Shown: piece by piece, positions 53,895-62,746 of the stretch
Layout of the letters: the number at the start of each line of letters is the position of its first letter
Numbering within the stretch: the stretch's first letter is position 1
Source of the DNA: Oceanobacter antarcticus
Lineage (GTDB): Bacteria > Pseudomonadota > Gammaproteobacteria > Pseudomonadales > Oceanobacteraceae
NCBI RefSeq assembly: GCF_044962685.1
Contig: NZ_JBBKTX010000014.1
Location: 1 to 64,000, forward strand
DNA: 64,000 nucleotides
Direction: 5' to 3'
The notes under the pieces: model-generated
What the model was told of the DNA's origin: nothing
Seen by the model: the letters and a program-made list of their open reading frames with translations, nothing else
The model's database searches: none
Program-made: the position numbers and the translations under genes

Positions 53895-55516
53895 TCAGTG
53901 AAAGTCTGGTGGACTTGTCGCGGCTGCAATTTGCCATTACCGCGCTGTACCACTTTTTGTTTGTACCCCTGACACTGGGGTTATCGTTTATTCTCGCCAT
54001 CATGGAATCTGCCTATGTGATGACGGGCAAGCAGGTGTATCAGGACATGGTCAAGTTCTGGGGCAAGCTGTTTGGTATCAACTTTGCCTTGGGTGTGACC
54101 ACCGGGCTGACGATGGAATTCCAGTTTGGTACTAACTGGGCTTACTACTCCCATTATGTCGGCGATATTTTTGGTGCGCCGCTGGCGATTGAAGGCTTGA
54201 TGGCCTTTTTCCTTGAAAGTACGTTTATCGGCCTGTTCTTTTTTGGCTGGGATCGCTTGACCCGCCTGCAGCATCTGATGGTGACCTGGCTGGTTGCGCT
54301 GGGTTCGAACCTGTCGGCGTTGTGGATTCTGATTGCCAATGGCTGGATGCAAAACCCGGTTGGGGCCGAGTTCAACTACAACACCATGCGGATGGAGATG
54401 ACCAGCTTCGCCGACGTTATCTTTAATCCGGTTGCCCAGGTCAAGTTTGTCCACACGGTGTCGGCTGGTTATGTCACGGGGGCGATGTTTGTCCTGGGCG
54501 TGTCGTCCTATTATCTGCTGAAAAAGCGTGATCTGCCGTTCGCCCGTCGTTCTTTTGCCATTGCCTCCAGCTTTGGTATGGCGGCTATTCTGAGCGTGAT
54601 TTTGCTGGGCGATGAGTCCGGTTATGAAATCGGCGATGTGCAAAAAACCAAGCTGGCGGCGATTGAAGCTGAGTGGGAAACTCATCCGGCACCGGCTGCC
54701 TTTACGCTGTTTGGTATTCCTAATGAGGAAACCATGGAAACCGACTATGCCGTGCGGATTCCCTGGGTTCTGGGCCTGATTGCTACTCGCTCGACCGATG
54801 AGGAAGTGGTGGGTATCAAGGATTTGCTGGTGGAACACGAAGAGCGGGTGCGTAATGGTATCGGGGCATACCAGCTATTTACGCAGTTGAAAGCCGGGGA
54901 TGAATCTCCCGCAACCATGGCGGCGTTTGATGCGGTCAAGCACGATCTGGGCTATGGCTTGCTATTAAAAAAATACACACCGACCGTGACCAACGCGACG
55001 GAAGAGCAGATCAAGTCTGCGGCGCGTGACACCATTCCTGGAGTCGCACCGATGTTCTTTACCTTCCGCATTATGGTGGCCATTGGCTTCGCCATGTTCC
55101 TGCTGATTGCGCTGGCGTTCTGGCACTCCGCTCGCCAGACCATCGATAAGCAAACCTGGCTGCAAAAAGCGCTGTTGTGGGCGATTCCATTACCCTTCCT
55201 GGCCTGTGAAATGGGCTGGTTCGTGGCTGAGTTTGGCCGTCAGCCCTGGTCGATTGGTGAAGTGCTGCCAACTCATTTGTCCGCTTCCAGCCGTTCGGTT
55301 GAAGACTTGTGGATGAGTATTGGTGGCTTTGTCGTGTTCTATACCGGCTTGCTGATTGCCGAGATGTTCCTGATGTTCAAGTTTGCTCGCCTGGGGCCAT
55401 CGGCCATTCATACCGGCCGCTATCACTTTGAGAAAGATGATGATCACACCACCGTGGGCGGTACAGCGGCTGGGCCACAGGCGCAACCGTTGCAAGCACG
55501 TAGCGAACAGGCGTAA
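53891..55516 (+). CDS. cydA: Cytochrome bd ubiquinol oxidase subunit I
   Basis: A 541-residue subunit binding hemes b558, b595 and d, oxidising ubiquinol and reducing O2 to water. SRLQFAITALYHFLFVPLTL holds the N-terminal axial His region; the Q-loop is long (GIPNEETMETDYAV, LLVEHEERVRNGI, LGYGLLLKKYTP), so this is an L-type oxidase like E. coli CydA. The length agrees with the family. Confidence 0.96.
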   Translation: MISESLVDLSRLQFAITALYHFLFVPLTLGLSFILAIMESAYVMTGKQVYQDMVKFWGKLFGINFALGVTTGLTMEFQFGTNWAYYSHYVGDIFGAPLAIEGLMAFFLESTFIGLFFFGWDRLTRLQHLMVTWLVALGSNLSALWILIANGWMQNPVGAEFNYNTMRMEMTSFADVIFNPVAQVKFVHTVSAGYVTGAMFVLGVSSYYLLKKRDLPFARRSFAIASSFGMAAILSVILLGDESGYEIGDVQKTKLAAIEAEWETHPAPAAFTLFGIPNEETMETDYAVRIPWVLGLIATRSTDEEVVGIKDLLVEHEERVRNGIGAYQLFTQLKAGDESPATMAAFDAVKHDLGYGLLLKKYTPTVTNATEEQIKSAARDTIPGVAPMFFTFRIMVAIGFAMFLLIALAFWHSARQTIDKQTWLQKALLWAIPLPFLACEMGWFVAEFGRQPWSIGEVLPTHLSASSRSVEDLWMSIGGFVVFYTGLLIAEMFLMFKFARLGPSAIHTGRYHFEKDDDHTTVGGTAAGPQAQPLQARSEQA

Positions 55517-55525
55517 GGGGGAGTT

Positions 55526-56662
55526 ATGGATTACGAAGTATTAAAAATAGTGTGGTGGGTACTGATCGGGGTGTTGTTGATCGGGTTTGCGGTTACCGAT
55601 GGCTTCGATATGGGGGTGGGGGCGCTGCTGCGTATTCTTGGCCGTACCGATACCGAACGACGGGTGATGCTGAATACCATTGGGCCGCACTGGGATGGCA
55701 ATCAGGTGTGGTTTATTACCGCAGGCGGGGCCATTTTTGCGGCCTGGCCTGTGGTGTATGCAGTGGCGTTTTCCGGCTTTTACTGGGCCTTGTTGCTGGT
55801 GTTGTTTTCGATGTTTTTCCGTCCGGTCGGGTTTGAATATCGCTCGAAAGTGGATGACCCGCGCTGGCGTAATTTGTGGGACTGGGGCCTGACCATTGGC
55901 GGAGCGGTACCGGCGCTGGTGTTTGGTGTGGCCTTTGGCAACCTGATTCTGGGGGTGCCGTTTAATCTCGATGAATTTATGCGCTCAACCTATACCGGCT
56001 CATTCTGGGCGCTGCTGAATCCGTTTGGTCTGCTGGCCGGACTGGTGAGTCTGGGTATGTTGATGATGCACGGTTCGACCTGGCTGCAAATGCGTACTGA
56101 TGGTGTCTTGCATGAACGCGCCCGCCGCATGGCGGTGGCGCTGGCGGTATTGGTGGCGGCGTTGTTTGCACTGGCCGGAGTCTGGATCTGGATGGGTATT
56201 GATGGCTACGTGATGGTGGATATCAAAAGCACCGCAGCGGCAGTCACGCCGCTGGATAAGCTGGTGATCACCCAGGAAGGTGCCTGGCTGGCCAATTACA
56301 GCAAGTCCCCCTGGATGCTGGCAGCACCGTTGCTGGGCTTCGCCGGACTGGCGCTGACGGCATTGATGTCGATGCTGAATCGCGGTGTGTGGGCGTTTGT
56401 ATCCAGCTCGCTGGCAGTCACCGGGATTATTCTGACGGCTGGCTTCTCCTTATTCCCATTTGTGATGCCGTCCAGCCTGGAGCCGTCTCACAGCCTTACC
56501 GTGTGGGATGTCGTATCTAGCGAAATGACGCTGAATATCATGTTCTGGGTCGCGGTGATTTTTGTACCTATCGTGCTGAGCTACACCATCTGGGGTTACT
56601 ACAAAATGTGGGGCCGGATGACCAATAAGTTTATTGAAGATAACAAATACAGCACGTATTGA
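55526..56662 (+). CDS. cydB: Cytochrome bd ubiquinol oxidase subunit II
   Basis: A 378-residue membrane subunit that supports heme binding. The opening VLKIVWWVLIGVLLIGFAVT-DGFDMGVGALL and NTIGPHWDGNQVWFITAGGA are diagnostic. It starts 10 bp after cydA with a GGGGG ribosome site, and about nine membrane helices are predicted. Confidence 0.96.
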   Translation: MDYEVLKIVWWVLIGVLLIGFAVTDGFDMGVGALLRILGRTDTERRVMLNTIGPHWDGNQVWFITAGGAIFAAWPVVYAVAFSGFYWALLLVLFSMFFRPVGFEYRSKVDDPRWRNLWDWGLTIGGAVPALVFGVAFGNLILGVPFNLDEFMRSTYTGSFWALLNPFGLLAGLVSLGMLMMHGSTWLQMRTDGVLHERARRMAVALAVLVAALFALAGVWIWMGIDGYVMVDIKSTAAAVTPLDKLVITQEGAWLANYSKSPWMLAAPLLGFAGLALTALMSMLNRGVWAFVSSSLAVTGIILTAGFSLFPFVMPSSLEPSHSLTVWDVVSSEMTLNIMFWVAVIFVPIVLSYTIWGYYKMWGRMTNKFIEDNKYSTY

Positions 56663-56747
56663 TGAACCGACGCTGGTTATTCTGCAATATCAAAACCCGG
56701 ATGGGGTCAGACGCTGGGCGTCTGACTCAAACAACGAGGAAAATAGT

Positions 56748-56855
56748 ATGTGGTATTTTGCCTGGATTCTCGGTGTATTACTGGCCTGCTCCTTTGGCCT
56801 GATTAACGCCATGTGGCTGGAGTTTTATGAAGACCTGGATCGGGACGCGGAGTAG
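56748..56855 (+). CDS. cydX: CydX, small subunit of cytochrome bd
   Basis: A 35-residue membrane protein MWYFAWILGVLLACSFGLIN followed by AMWLEFYEDLDRDAE. The WYFxWxLG opening is the CydX signature; it stabilises the CydA-CydB complex. A GAGGAAA ribosome site supports ATG 56748. It lies between cydB and ybgE, the expected position. Confidence 0.93.
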   Translation: MWYFAWILGVLLACSFGLINAMWLEFYEDLDRDAE

Positions 56856-56859
56856 TTTT

Positions 56860-57168
56860 ATGGCGTCTTCAACCAATACTCCGGTAGATTATGCGGCCTA
56901 TGGGCCGCTGTATGCGGGCTGGGCACGAGCGCTGTCCTTTCTGGGCGCGCTGGTGCTGTCCGGTTTGCTGTTGGCCATGCCGCAGCTGGTGGCCGTTGGT
57001 TTGCACGAGTTGGATCACGGCTCGTTGTCGGCGGGGTTATGGGGTATTTCCGCCGGGTTTGTCCACGGTGTCGGCTATGTACCGACAACCCGGCTCTGGC
57101 GGTATGCCTTCAGCCCTTATGTCGGCTGGCCATTGATGGGGCTGTGTGTGTACCTGTGGCTGCTCTGA
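56860..57168 (+). CDS. ybgE: YbgE, cyd operon protein
   Basis: A 102-residue membrane protein with three helices. LWGISAGFVHGVGYVP and YAFSPYVGWPLMG match the YbgE family, always found in cydAB operons and of unknown exact function. ATG 56860 lies 4 bp after cydX. Last gene of the operon. Confidence 0.88.
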   Translation: MASSTNTPVDYAAYGPLYAGWARALSFLGALVLSGLLLAMPQLVAVGLHELDHGSLSAGLWGISAGFVHGVGYVPTTRLWRYAFSPYVGWPLMGLCVYLWLL

Positions 57169-57320
57169 TCTGACAGCAGCGGGTGTCGGTAGTGAGTTGG
57201 GTGTCAGTTCAGTCACGGGTGTCTGTGGTCAGTCATGGGTGTAGGTATAGTGGTTGTGAGAGCAGATGGCTGTGGGGCCAGAGGTTGTACCGCCGGAGGA
57301 TGACGGTTATATAGACTGTT

Positions 57321-57483
57321 GGGGACATCTATTTAATCCTGCACGGCTCTGCGCGAGTGTTGCCGGATGGTCTCGACTCGGTGTTGCCGACGTTTGACTT
57401 GACCCGTCAGGCCTGCAAGTCGGCTTCGTGATTCGACACCATCCGGTAGCCCAGAGTGAGCGCCGGATTAAATAGAAGTCTCC
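57321..57483. repeat. MITE-like palindromic repeat, copy 2
   Basis: A 163-bp copy starting with a perfect GGGGACATCTATTTAATCC; the right end is degenerate (GGATTAAATAGAAGTCTCC, two changes). The core from 57390 is nearly the same as copy 1. It fills the 346-bp gap between ybgE and the DUF898 gene and ends 31 bp before the DUF898 start, where it could affect its expression. The rest of the gap (57169-57320) is a G/T-rich tract without recognised features. Confidence 0.82.
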
Positions 57484-57514
57484 TATTTATTAACACGGAT
57501 GTTGAGAACTCCCG

Positions 57515-58636
57515 ATGGAAACTGATTCTTTTGCTGGCCGGATGGCCACCGCAGCCAATGGCCATGACGATGTGACACCGCCTCCACGACCGAGTGAGGG
57601 TGGTGCGAGAGACGTACGAGTACTGTTTTCTGGCCGCAATCTGGAATACCAGAAACTCTGGCTGGTCAATATGTTGTTGACCCTGCTGACGCTGGGCATT
57701 TACAGCGCCTGGGCCAAGGTACGTAATCACCGTTACCTGTATGGCCATACCTCGCTGGATGGCCATCGTTTCAGTTATCTGGCCAAACCGCTGCAAATCT
57801 TGCGAGGGCGCCTGATTGCCCTGCTGGTGTTGCTGCTGCTTTCAGGTGTTGCCTATGTCAGCCCGATAGCGGCGAGCTTGATGTATTTTCTGCTGATGTT
57901 TGCGGTGCCATGGCTGATTTGTCAGGGCATTCGCTTCACTTTGCGGATGACTTCCTACCGCCAAGTTCGTTTTGATTTTACCGGTGACTATGGCGGTATC
58001 ATGGCGCATTTTATTTTTTTGCCGCTGATCGCCATGTTCACCTTTTACCTCGCACTGCCCTGGGTAATGAAGAAGATTGATCAGTACACCCATAACAACA
58101 TCACCTATGGCGGCAAGGCCTTCAACGTGAGTAACCGGACGAGTGCGTATTATCACGCGGCACTGGTGTGTGTCGGCCTTGGCATACTCAGTATGGTGCT
58201 GCTGCTGCCGTTGTTTAGCCTGCTATCCGGTACTGGGGAGGGCGAGGGCGACGCTTCCCCGCGCTTCTGGTTGCCGGTGCTGCTGTTTGTGGCGATGTTT
58301 GTGATCAGTCAGCTAGTTGCCGCCATATGGAGTGCCATAATCCGCAATCATCTGCTGGCTAATCTGTCGCTGGATGGCATCGCCACTTTTCGATCGGATG
58401 TCACGCCTATCGGTTACGCCGGGCTGGCAATATCTAATGCCCTGCTGTTAATCGTAACCTTGGGGTTGGCGTATCCGGTTACCCAGGTCCGTATGCTGCG
58501 TTATTTGGCGGAACATACCGAGGTAACGATTCAGCCCGCGATGGATTCCATGATCAATACCGTGACGTCGCAGGATGGCGCTTTTGGTGAGGAAGCCGCA
58601 GGTTTGTTTGATGTTGATGTCTCGGTGCTGGGATGA
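57515..58636 (+). CDS. DUF898 (YjgN-like) membrane protein
   Basis: A 373-residue inner-membrane protein with about six or seven helices. RDVRVLFSGRNLEYQKLWLVN and NRYLYGHTSLDGHRFSY-like segments (here YLYGHTSLDGHRFSYLAKP) are typical of the DUF898/YjgN family. It overlaps the peptidase gene by 4 bp, the usual pairing of DUF898 and M48 genes. Function is unknown; export or membrane-quality roles are speculative. Confidence 0.88.
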   Translation: METDSFAGRMATAANGHDDVTPPPRPSEGGARDVRVLFSGRNLEYQKLWLVNMLLTLLTLGIYSAWAKVRNHRYLYGHTSLDGHRFSYLAKPLQILRGRLIALLVLLLLSGVAYVSPIAASLMYFLLMFAVPWLICQGIRFTLRMTSYRQVRFDFTGDYGGIMAHFIFLPLIAMFTFYLALPWVMKKIDQYTHNNITYGGKAFNVSNRTSAYYHAALVCVGLGILSMVLLLPLFSLLSGTGEGEGDASPRFWLPVLLFVAMFVISQLVAAIWSAIIRNHLLANLSLDGIATFRSDVTPIGYAGLAISNALLLIVTLGLAYPVTQVRMLRYLAEHTEVTIQPAMDSMINTVTSQDGAFGEEAAGLFDVDVSVLG

Positions 58637-59709
58637 CAGCGGCTGTTGCCGGACAGTATCAGTTTGCCGATCGTGCTCTGGCCGTTGCGGCTGAGGCATT
58701 GCTGGATGACACCGGCGCGATTCATGTGAATCGCACGGACGTACAACAAGGGCTGAAATACGCAGCAGCGGGCCAGTTTGTAGTAGAAAGTGCGGTGCCT
58801 GGCTTACCCCAAGAAGTCGTGTTTGAAGATAACGCCCGCTTTATTCCCGCCGATGTACATTGGCGCTGGTTAGCGGCTGGCCGTCGGCAATGTATACCGG
58901 AGTGGCTGGAAAGCCGCTGGCTGGTGGTACTGGTCGCAGCTCTGGCGGTGCCGCTGTGTTTATGGTGGGTTACGTTTCGTGGCATTCCAGCGCTGGCGCA
59001 AACCACGGTGAAATGGCTGCCAGCGCAGGTATCGCAGCAGGTTGGCCAACACACCCTGCAGGTTCTCGACTCACTACATTTTGAGCCGTCATCACTGCCT
59101 TTGCCACAACAGCAGCAGTTGCGTGTGCACTGGCAGCAGGTGCTGGAACGGCTACAGCTTGAACCGGCGCAGTATCCTCTGATTTTCCGTACCGGGGATA
59201 TGGGCGCGAATGCCTTTGCGTTGCCCGATAGCACCGTATTGGTGACAGACCAGATGGTGGATCTTACCGCGTCCGATGTGGATGCCCTGACCGCCGTTAT
59301 GCTGCACGAAATTGGCCATGTGGAGTATCAGCATGGGATGCAGCTGATGGTGCGATCGGCCGCCACCTCAGTGTTGTTTGGCTTATTGTTTGGCGATATA
59401 GAGGGTAGCTCTGAGCTGTTGTTGGGGGCCGGAACCGGTTTGCTGGAAAATGCCTTCTCCAGGGAGATGGAGCGGCAAGCGGATGATTTTGCTATTGTCA
59501 GGCTGCAGCAACTTGGCCGGTCGCCGCTGGATTTTGCCCGTGCCATGCGGTTATTGATGGCGTCACATTCGGGTGCTCCGCTATCAACAGATCAACCGGG
59601 CTGGCAGCAGTATCTGAGTTCGCACCCTGCCACGCTTGAACGTATCGAGGCGGCTGAGCAAGCCGGAGCGGCAGCTGATGCGGCGGCGAGTTGCATCAAT
59701 TGTGATTAA
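58633..59709 (+). CDS. M48-family metallopeptidase
   Basis: A 358-residue zinc peptidase. Around residue 225 is HEIGHVEYQHG, the HExxH zinc motif; a third ligand glutamate lies in the SREMERQADDFA segment (EMERQAD). A membrane segment near 95-115 anchors it. Its partner DUF898 gene overlaps by 4 bp. It probably degrades membrane or periplasmic proteins, as homologues such as HtpX/BepA do. Confidence 0.9.
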   Translation: MTAAVAGQYQFADRALAVAAEALLDDTGAIHVNRTDVQQGLKYAAAGQFVVESAVPGLPQEVVFEDNARFIPADVHWRWLAAGRRQCIPEWLESRWLVVLVAALAVPLCLWWVTFRGIPALAQTTVKWLPAQVSQQVGQHTLQVLDSLHFEPSSLPLPQQQQLRVHWQQVLERLQLEPAQYPLIFRTGDMGANAFALPDSTVLVTDQMVDLTASDVDALTAVMLHEIGHVEYQHGMQLMVRSAATSVLFGLLFGDIEGSSELLLGAGTGLLENAFSREMERQADDFAIVRLQQLGRSPLDFARAMRLLMASHSGAPLSTDQPGWQQYLSSHPATLERIEAAEQAGAAADAAASCINCD

Positions 59710-59799
59710 GCCGGTTGGTTTGTATGGCGTTTGGGTGCACACTAACAATATGCCTGTAGGGGCATGTTTTTTCGGTTCGTTGGTTTAAGAGGAAACCCG

Positions 59800-60180
59800 A
59801 TGATACTCAAAAAAGAAGATTTGTTGGCCGAAGCACGGGTATCGGTTAATCCGGTTAACGTCGAAGAGGCAGAGTCCTTGTTGACCACCGGTGCTGTAGT
59901 ACTGGACGTGCGGGAACCGGCCGAGTTCGAAATGGGGCATTTGCCAGGGGCCGTGAATGTGCCTCGTGGAGTGCTGGAGTTTCGGGTCGGTGAGCATCCG
60001 GCGTTGACGGATACAGCAGCTACGATTGTATTGTATTGCAAGAATGGTGGTCGCAGCACACTGGCAGCTCATACCCTCAAGCGTATGGGATTTGATCAGG
60101 TAAAAATGCTGGTGGGTGGTTTTGATGGCTGGAGCGGTGACGTCCACAAGGTGGAAGTTAATCCTAGCGTATACCAGTAA
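59800..60180 (+). CDS. Rhodanese-like sulfurtransferase domain protein
   Basis: A 126-residue single rhodanese domain. LDVREPAEFEMGHLPGAVNVPRG and the active loop LYCKNGGRSTLAAHTL with catalytic Cys (Y-C-K-N-G-G-R) are present. No signal peptide. It transfers sulfane sulfur. ATG 59800 has GAGGA; an earlier in-frame start at 59764 lacks one. Confidence 0.9.
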   Translation: MILKKEDLLAEARVSVNPVNVEEAESLLTTGAVVLDVREPAEFEMGHLPGAVNVPRGVLEFRVGEHPALTDTAATIVLYCKNGGRSTLAAHTLKRMGFDQVKMLVGGFDGWSGDVHKVEVNPSVYQ

Positions 60181-60203
60181 ATATTCGGCAATAAGCCACT
60201 ACA

Positions 60204-60220
60204 AACGGTAATTTACCGTT
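60204..60220. other. Small palindrome after the rhodanese gene
   Basis: AACGGTAA-T-TTACCGTT is a perfect 8-bp dyad 24 bp past the rhodanese stop. It could be a protein-binding site or a weak hairpin; no U-run follows. Confidence 0.35.
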
Positions 60221-60338
60221 CGCTATTCGCGGCAGATGGACACCAAGACAGGAGCGGGTCGTGTTGATACACGTATCCGCTTTTTCAGAATAGAAATATT
60301 CCTTCGTGCGTATTTAGTTATTTATGGAGAGCATAACG

Positions 60339-60914
60339 ATGAAAAAATTATTGACGCTGGTCTGTGTACTGGGTGGCTCATTCGGGTCGCTGACCAGTGC
60401 AACCGTCAAGGCTGAACAGCTTGATGACGCCAGCCTGCGTATTGCAGCCCGGCAGCAGGCCATGACGTTTGGCAAACAGCTGAAACAAACGGTACAGCAG
60501 GGGATGAAAGCGGGCGGCCCAACCGCAGCCATTCATCTGTGTAATACCCAGGCACCTGCAATTGCCGCTGCCAACAGCCAGGGCGACTGGACGGTGGGGC
60601 GTACCTCGTTGCAGTTGCGCAATCCGGCCAATGCCCCGGACGCCTGGGAACTGGCGACCTTAAAATCTTTCGACCAGCGTCTGGCGGCAGGCGAACCTCC
60701 GGCTGCGCTGGAAGCCAGCATGCTGGAGAACGGTGAATATCGTTATATGAAAGCGATTCCGACCGGAGCCTTATGTCTGAACTGCCATGGTTCGGCGTTG
60801 GCTGAGCCGGTTAAAACCCGTCTCAGTGAGCTGTACCCGGCTGACCAGGCGGTGGGTTATCAGGTGGGTCAATTACGGGGTGCCTTTACCCTGCGTAAAA
60901 CACTGGCTGACTAA
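60339..60914 (+). CDS. DUF3365 haem-binding exported protein
   Basis: A 191-residue protein with a signal peptide (about 1-25) and one c-type haem motif CLNCH near residue 151. AIHLCNTQAPAIAAANS and ELYPADQAVGYQVGQLRGAF are typical of DUF3365 proteins. It is exported and may serve as a periplasmic electron carrier or sensor. ATG 60339 has GGAGAG 7 bp upstream. Confidence 0.85.
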   Translation: MKKLLTLVCVLGGSFGSLTSATVKAEQLDDASLRIAARQQAMTFGKQLKQTVQQGMKAGGPTAAIHLCNTQAPAIAAANSQGDWTVGRTSLQLRNPANAPDAWELATLKSFDQRLAAGEPPAALEASMLENGEYRYMKAIPTGALCLNCHGSALAEPVKTRLSELYPADQAVGYQVGQLRGAFTLRKTLAD

Positions 60915-60964
60915 CCCCGTCAATGGTATTGATTGGTGATCCCCTATCCCTGGAAGCACAACAA

Positions 60965-61411
60965 ATGACAGCGAAGGTTTCAGAACACAGCATGGATTTA
61001 CACTGGCAGCGTGAGGGTGAGTTCTCTCACTTGGGTTTTGAGCGCCGCCATCAACTTGACTTTGGCCATCAGGCACACATAGCAGCCGGAGGCGCCGGTA
61101 ATGACTACGGCTGTGATCCTGAGCAGATGCTGGCAGCATCGATGGCCAGTTGCCATATGATGACCTTTTTGGCATTGGCAGCCAAAAAGCGGCTGACCGT
61201 GGTGTCGTACGATGACCGTGCTGTGGCAGAGCTGGCACAGCGAGACGATGGCCGTTTCCATGTCGCCTGCATCCGTTTGTCACCCCGGGTGGTGTTTGAG
61301 GGTGACAAGGTGCCCGACGCTGAAGCCATTATGGCCATGCATCACAAAGCTCATGAGCACTGTTTTATTGCCAACTCGGTACTGTGTGAGGTAGAGGTTA
61401 GCCCGCGTTAG
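60965..61411 (+). CDS. OsmC/Ohr-family peroxiredoxin-like protein
   Basis: A 148-residue protein. ASMASCHMMTFLALA holds the first cysteine and AHEHCFIANSV the second, the pair used to reduce organic hydroperoxides in OsmC/Ohr proteins. It starts at ATG 60965 after GGAAG, 51 bp after the haem protein gene. Confidence 0.88.
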   Translation: MTAKVSEHSMDLHWQREGEFSHLGFERRHQLDFGHQAHIAAGGAGNDYGCDPEQMLAASMASCHMMTFLALAAKKRLTVVSYDDRAVAELAQRDDGRFHVACIRLSPRVVFEGDKVPDAEAIMAMHHKAHEHCFIANSVLCEVEVSPR

Positions 61412-61440
61412 CAGACGGTTGTGTCATATAACGTAGGGCC

Positions 61441-61546
61441 CGGCTCCGTCCGTGGCCGTTGTGCAATATGCGTGGCCGTTACCGGCTCCGTCCGTGGCCG
61501 TTGTGCAATATGCGTGGCCGTTACCGGCTCTGTCCGTGGCCGTTGT
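61441..61546. repeat. Tandem 42-bp repeat, about 2.5 copies
   Basis: A 42-bp unit beginning CGGCTCCGTCCGTGGCCGTT repeats at 61441, 61483 and 61525 (partial). The unit itself contains two copies of CGTGGCCGTT. An open frame across it would encode a 14-residue repeat (GSVRGRCAICVAVT), but with no ribosome site and no conserved family, so I treat it as non-coding. Part of the 561-bp gap between osmC and the PilJ gene, together with the MITE copy below. Confidence 0.9.
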
Positions 61547-61674
61547 GTTGTCTGGCTCCCACGCTCCCGTATCAAAGGCGTGAGCAGGCCATCTTTGCCG
61601 TGAATGGGCTGATGGCCGGACTACAGGGCCTTGGCAAAAACCTGTACATCAATTTCAAATATGAATGGGCATAT

Positions 61675-61798
61675 GGGGACATATATAGACGCTTCCCCAA
61701 TATCAAGGATGACTTGACCCGTCAGGCCTGCAAGTCGGCTTCGTGATTTGAAACCCTCCGGTAGCCCAGAGTGAGCACCGGATTAAATAGATGTCCCC
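61675..61798. repeat. MITE-like palindromic repeat, copy 3
   Basis: A 124-bp copy: left end GGGGACATATATAGACG (degenerate) and right end GGATTAAATAGATGTCCCC (perfect). It shares the 3' core (GACTTGACCCGTCAGGCCTG onward) with copies 1 and 2. Within the core TCCGGT and ACCGGA can pair as a hairpin. The remaining gap to 61972 shows nothing recognised. Confidence 0.85.
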
Positions 61799-61972
61799 GT
61801 ATGTGTGCCGAGAAAAAATGGATAAAGCTCTGAGGCTTCAAACGATTGGCTCAGGTCATTGAGGGAGTGATATTCAAGGATGAAGAAGGAGGTGAGCAAC
61901 CAAGATCAGGACGCTGCATGATCAGGGTTGAACACCAGGTTTGACAATAACTCTCCTAAGTCTGGCAGATTC

Positions 61973-62746
61973 TTAGTAAGCCAGCTTTTCGTACATAATT
62001 GAGACAGCAGACATTTTGTTAAAGATAGACTCACTGGTGACCGAAATAACCGTTGGGACAAAATGGCCTTGTTCATCCAGCTTGAAACCGGAGTTCGAGA
62101 ATTGCCATTGTGACTTTACCTTGGCCAGAGCCGCCGATATCTCGGTGGTATTGGAGCTGGAGGTCACCAGTAAGTTGAGAGAATCATCAAATTCTTTCAC
62201 CGACTTGTCGAAATCCTGTTTCAGGGTTTTGCCGTCAACGTTCCAGTACAAGGCAAAATAATACTTGGCAATTTTCTGGGTCAGAGTAGTAACGTGCTCG
62301 GACACTTCAATCAACTGGGCAATGGGCGAGTTGGATTGACGCGCAATGAATGCCACTGCGCTGTCGCAAATCGACAACAATTCTTCACTTTCCTTGATGA
62401 TGGAAATGGCTTTAGCCTGACTTGGCGGTGAGATAATGTTGTTACGATAGTACTCCCATGCTGTGCCGATGGCTCGGATCGACTTGTCAGAAGCATTATT
62501 CTCAGAATATTCCAGCAAGGTCTGAAAACGGACTTCAAAAGTCGCGATACTTTCGTCCAGATCTTTCAGCGCCTCGTCAGGGCGTATGCCTGCGCCAATC
62601 GCCATGTAATCCTTGGCCATCCGCTGTGACAGCATGCACAGGCTGCCGGTCAGATATTCGGCTTCAGGGATCGTCAGTGTTGCGGCTTGTGAGAATAGTG
62701 GGAGGAACAGGGCGAGCGTCAAAGCAAAAGGTGCCAGATATTTCAT
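61973..62746 (-). CDS. Exported PilJ-type sensor-domain protein
   Basis: A 257-residue protein with a signal peptide (about 1-22, SQA-A) and a PilJ-like helical domain: LTGSLCMLSQRMAKDYMAI and VTTLTQKIAKYYFALYW are the two QRM-type repeats seen in pilus chemotaxis receptors. There is no membrane segment after the signal and no signalling domain, so it is a free periplasmic ligand-binding protein. ATG 62746 begins MKYLAPF; an upstream frame from 62794 lacks this hydrophobic start. Confidence 0.75.
   Translation of the reverse strand: MKYLAPFALTLALFLPLFSQAATLTIPEAEYLTGSLCMLSQRMAKDYMAIGAGIRPDEALKDLDESIATFEVRFQTLLEYSENNASDKSIRAIGTAWEYYRNNIISPPSQAKAISIIKESEELLSICDSAVAFIARQSNSPIAQLIEVSEHVTTLTQKIAKYYFALYWNVDGKTLKQDFDKSVKEFDDSLNLLVTSSSNTTEISAALAKVKSQWQFSNSGFKLDEQGHFVPTVISVTSESIFNKMSAVSIMYEKLAY

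Noticed and set aside
61441..61603. CRISPR array or repeat protein in the 42-bp tandem tract
   Set aside because: The units are contiguous with no unique spacers, and the repeat peptide has no start site or conservation.
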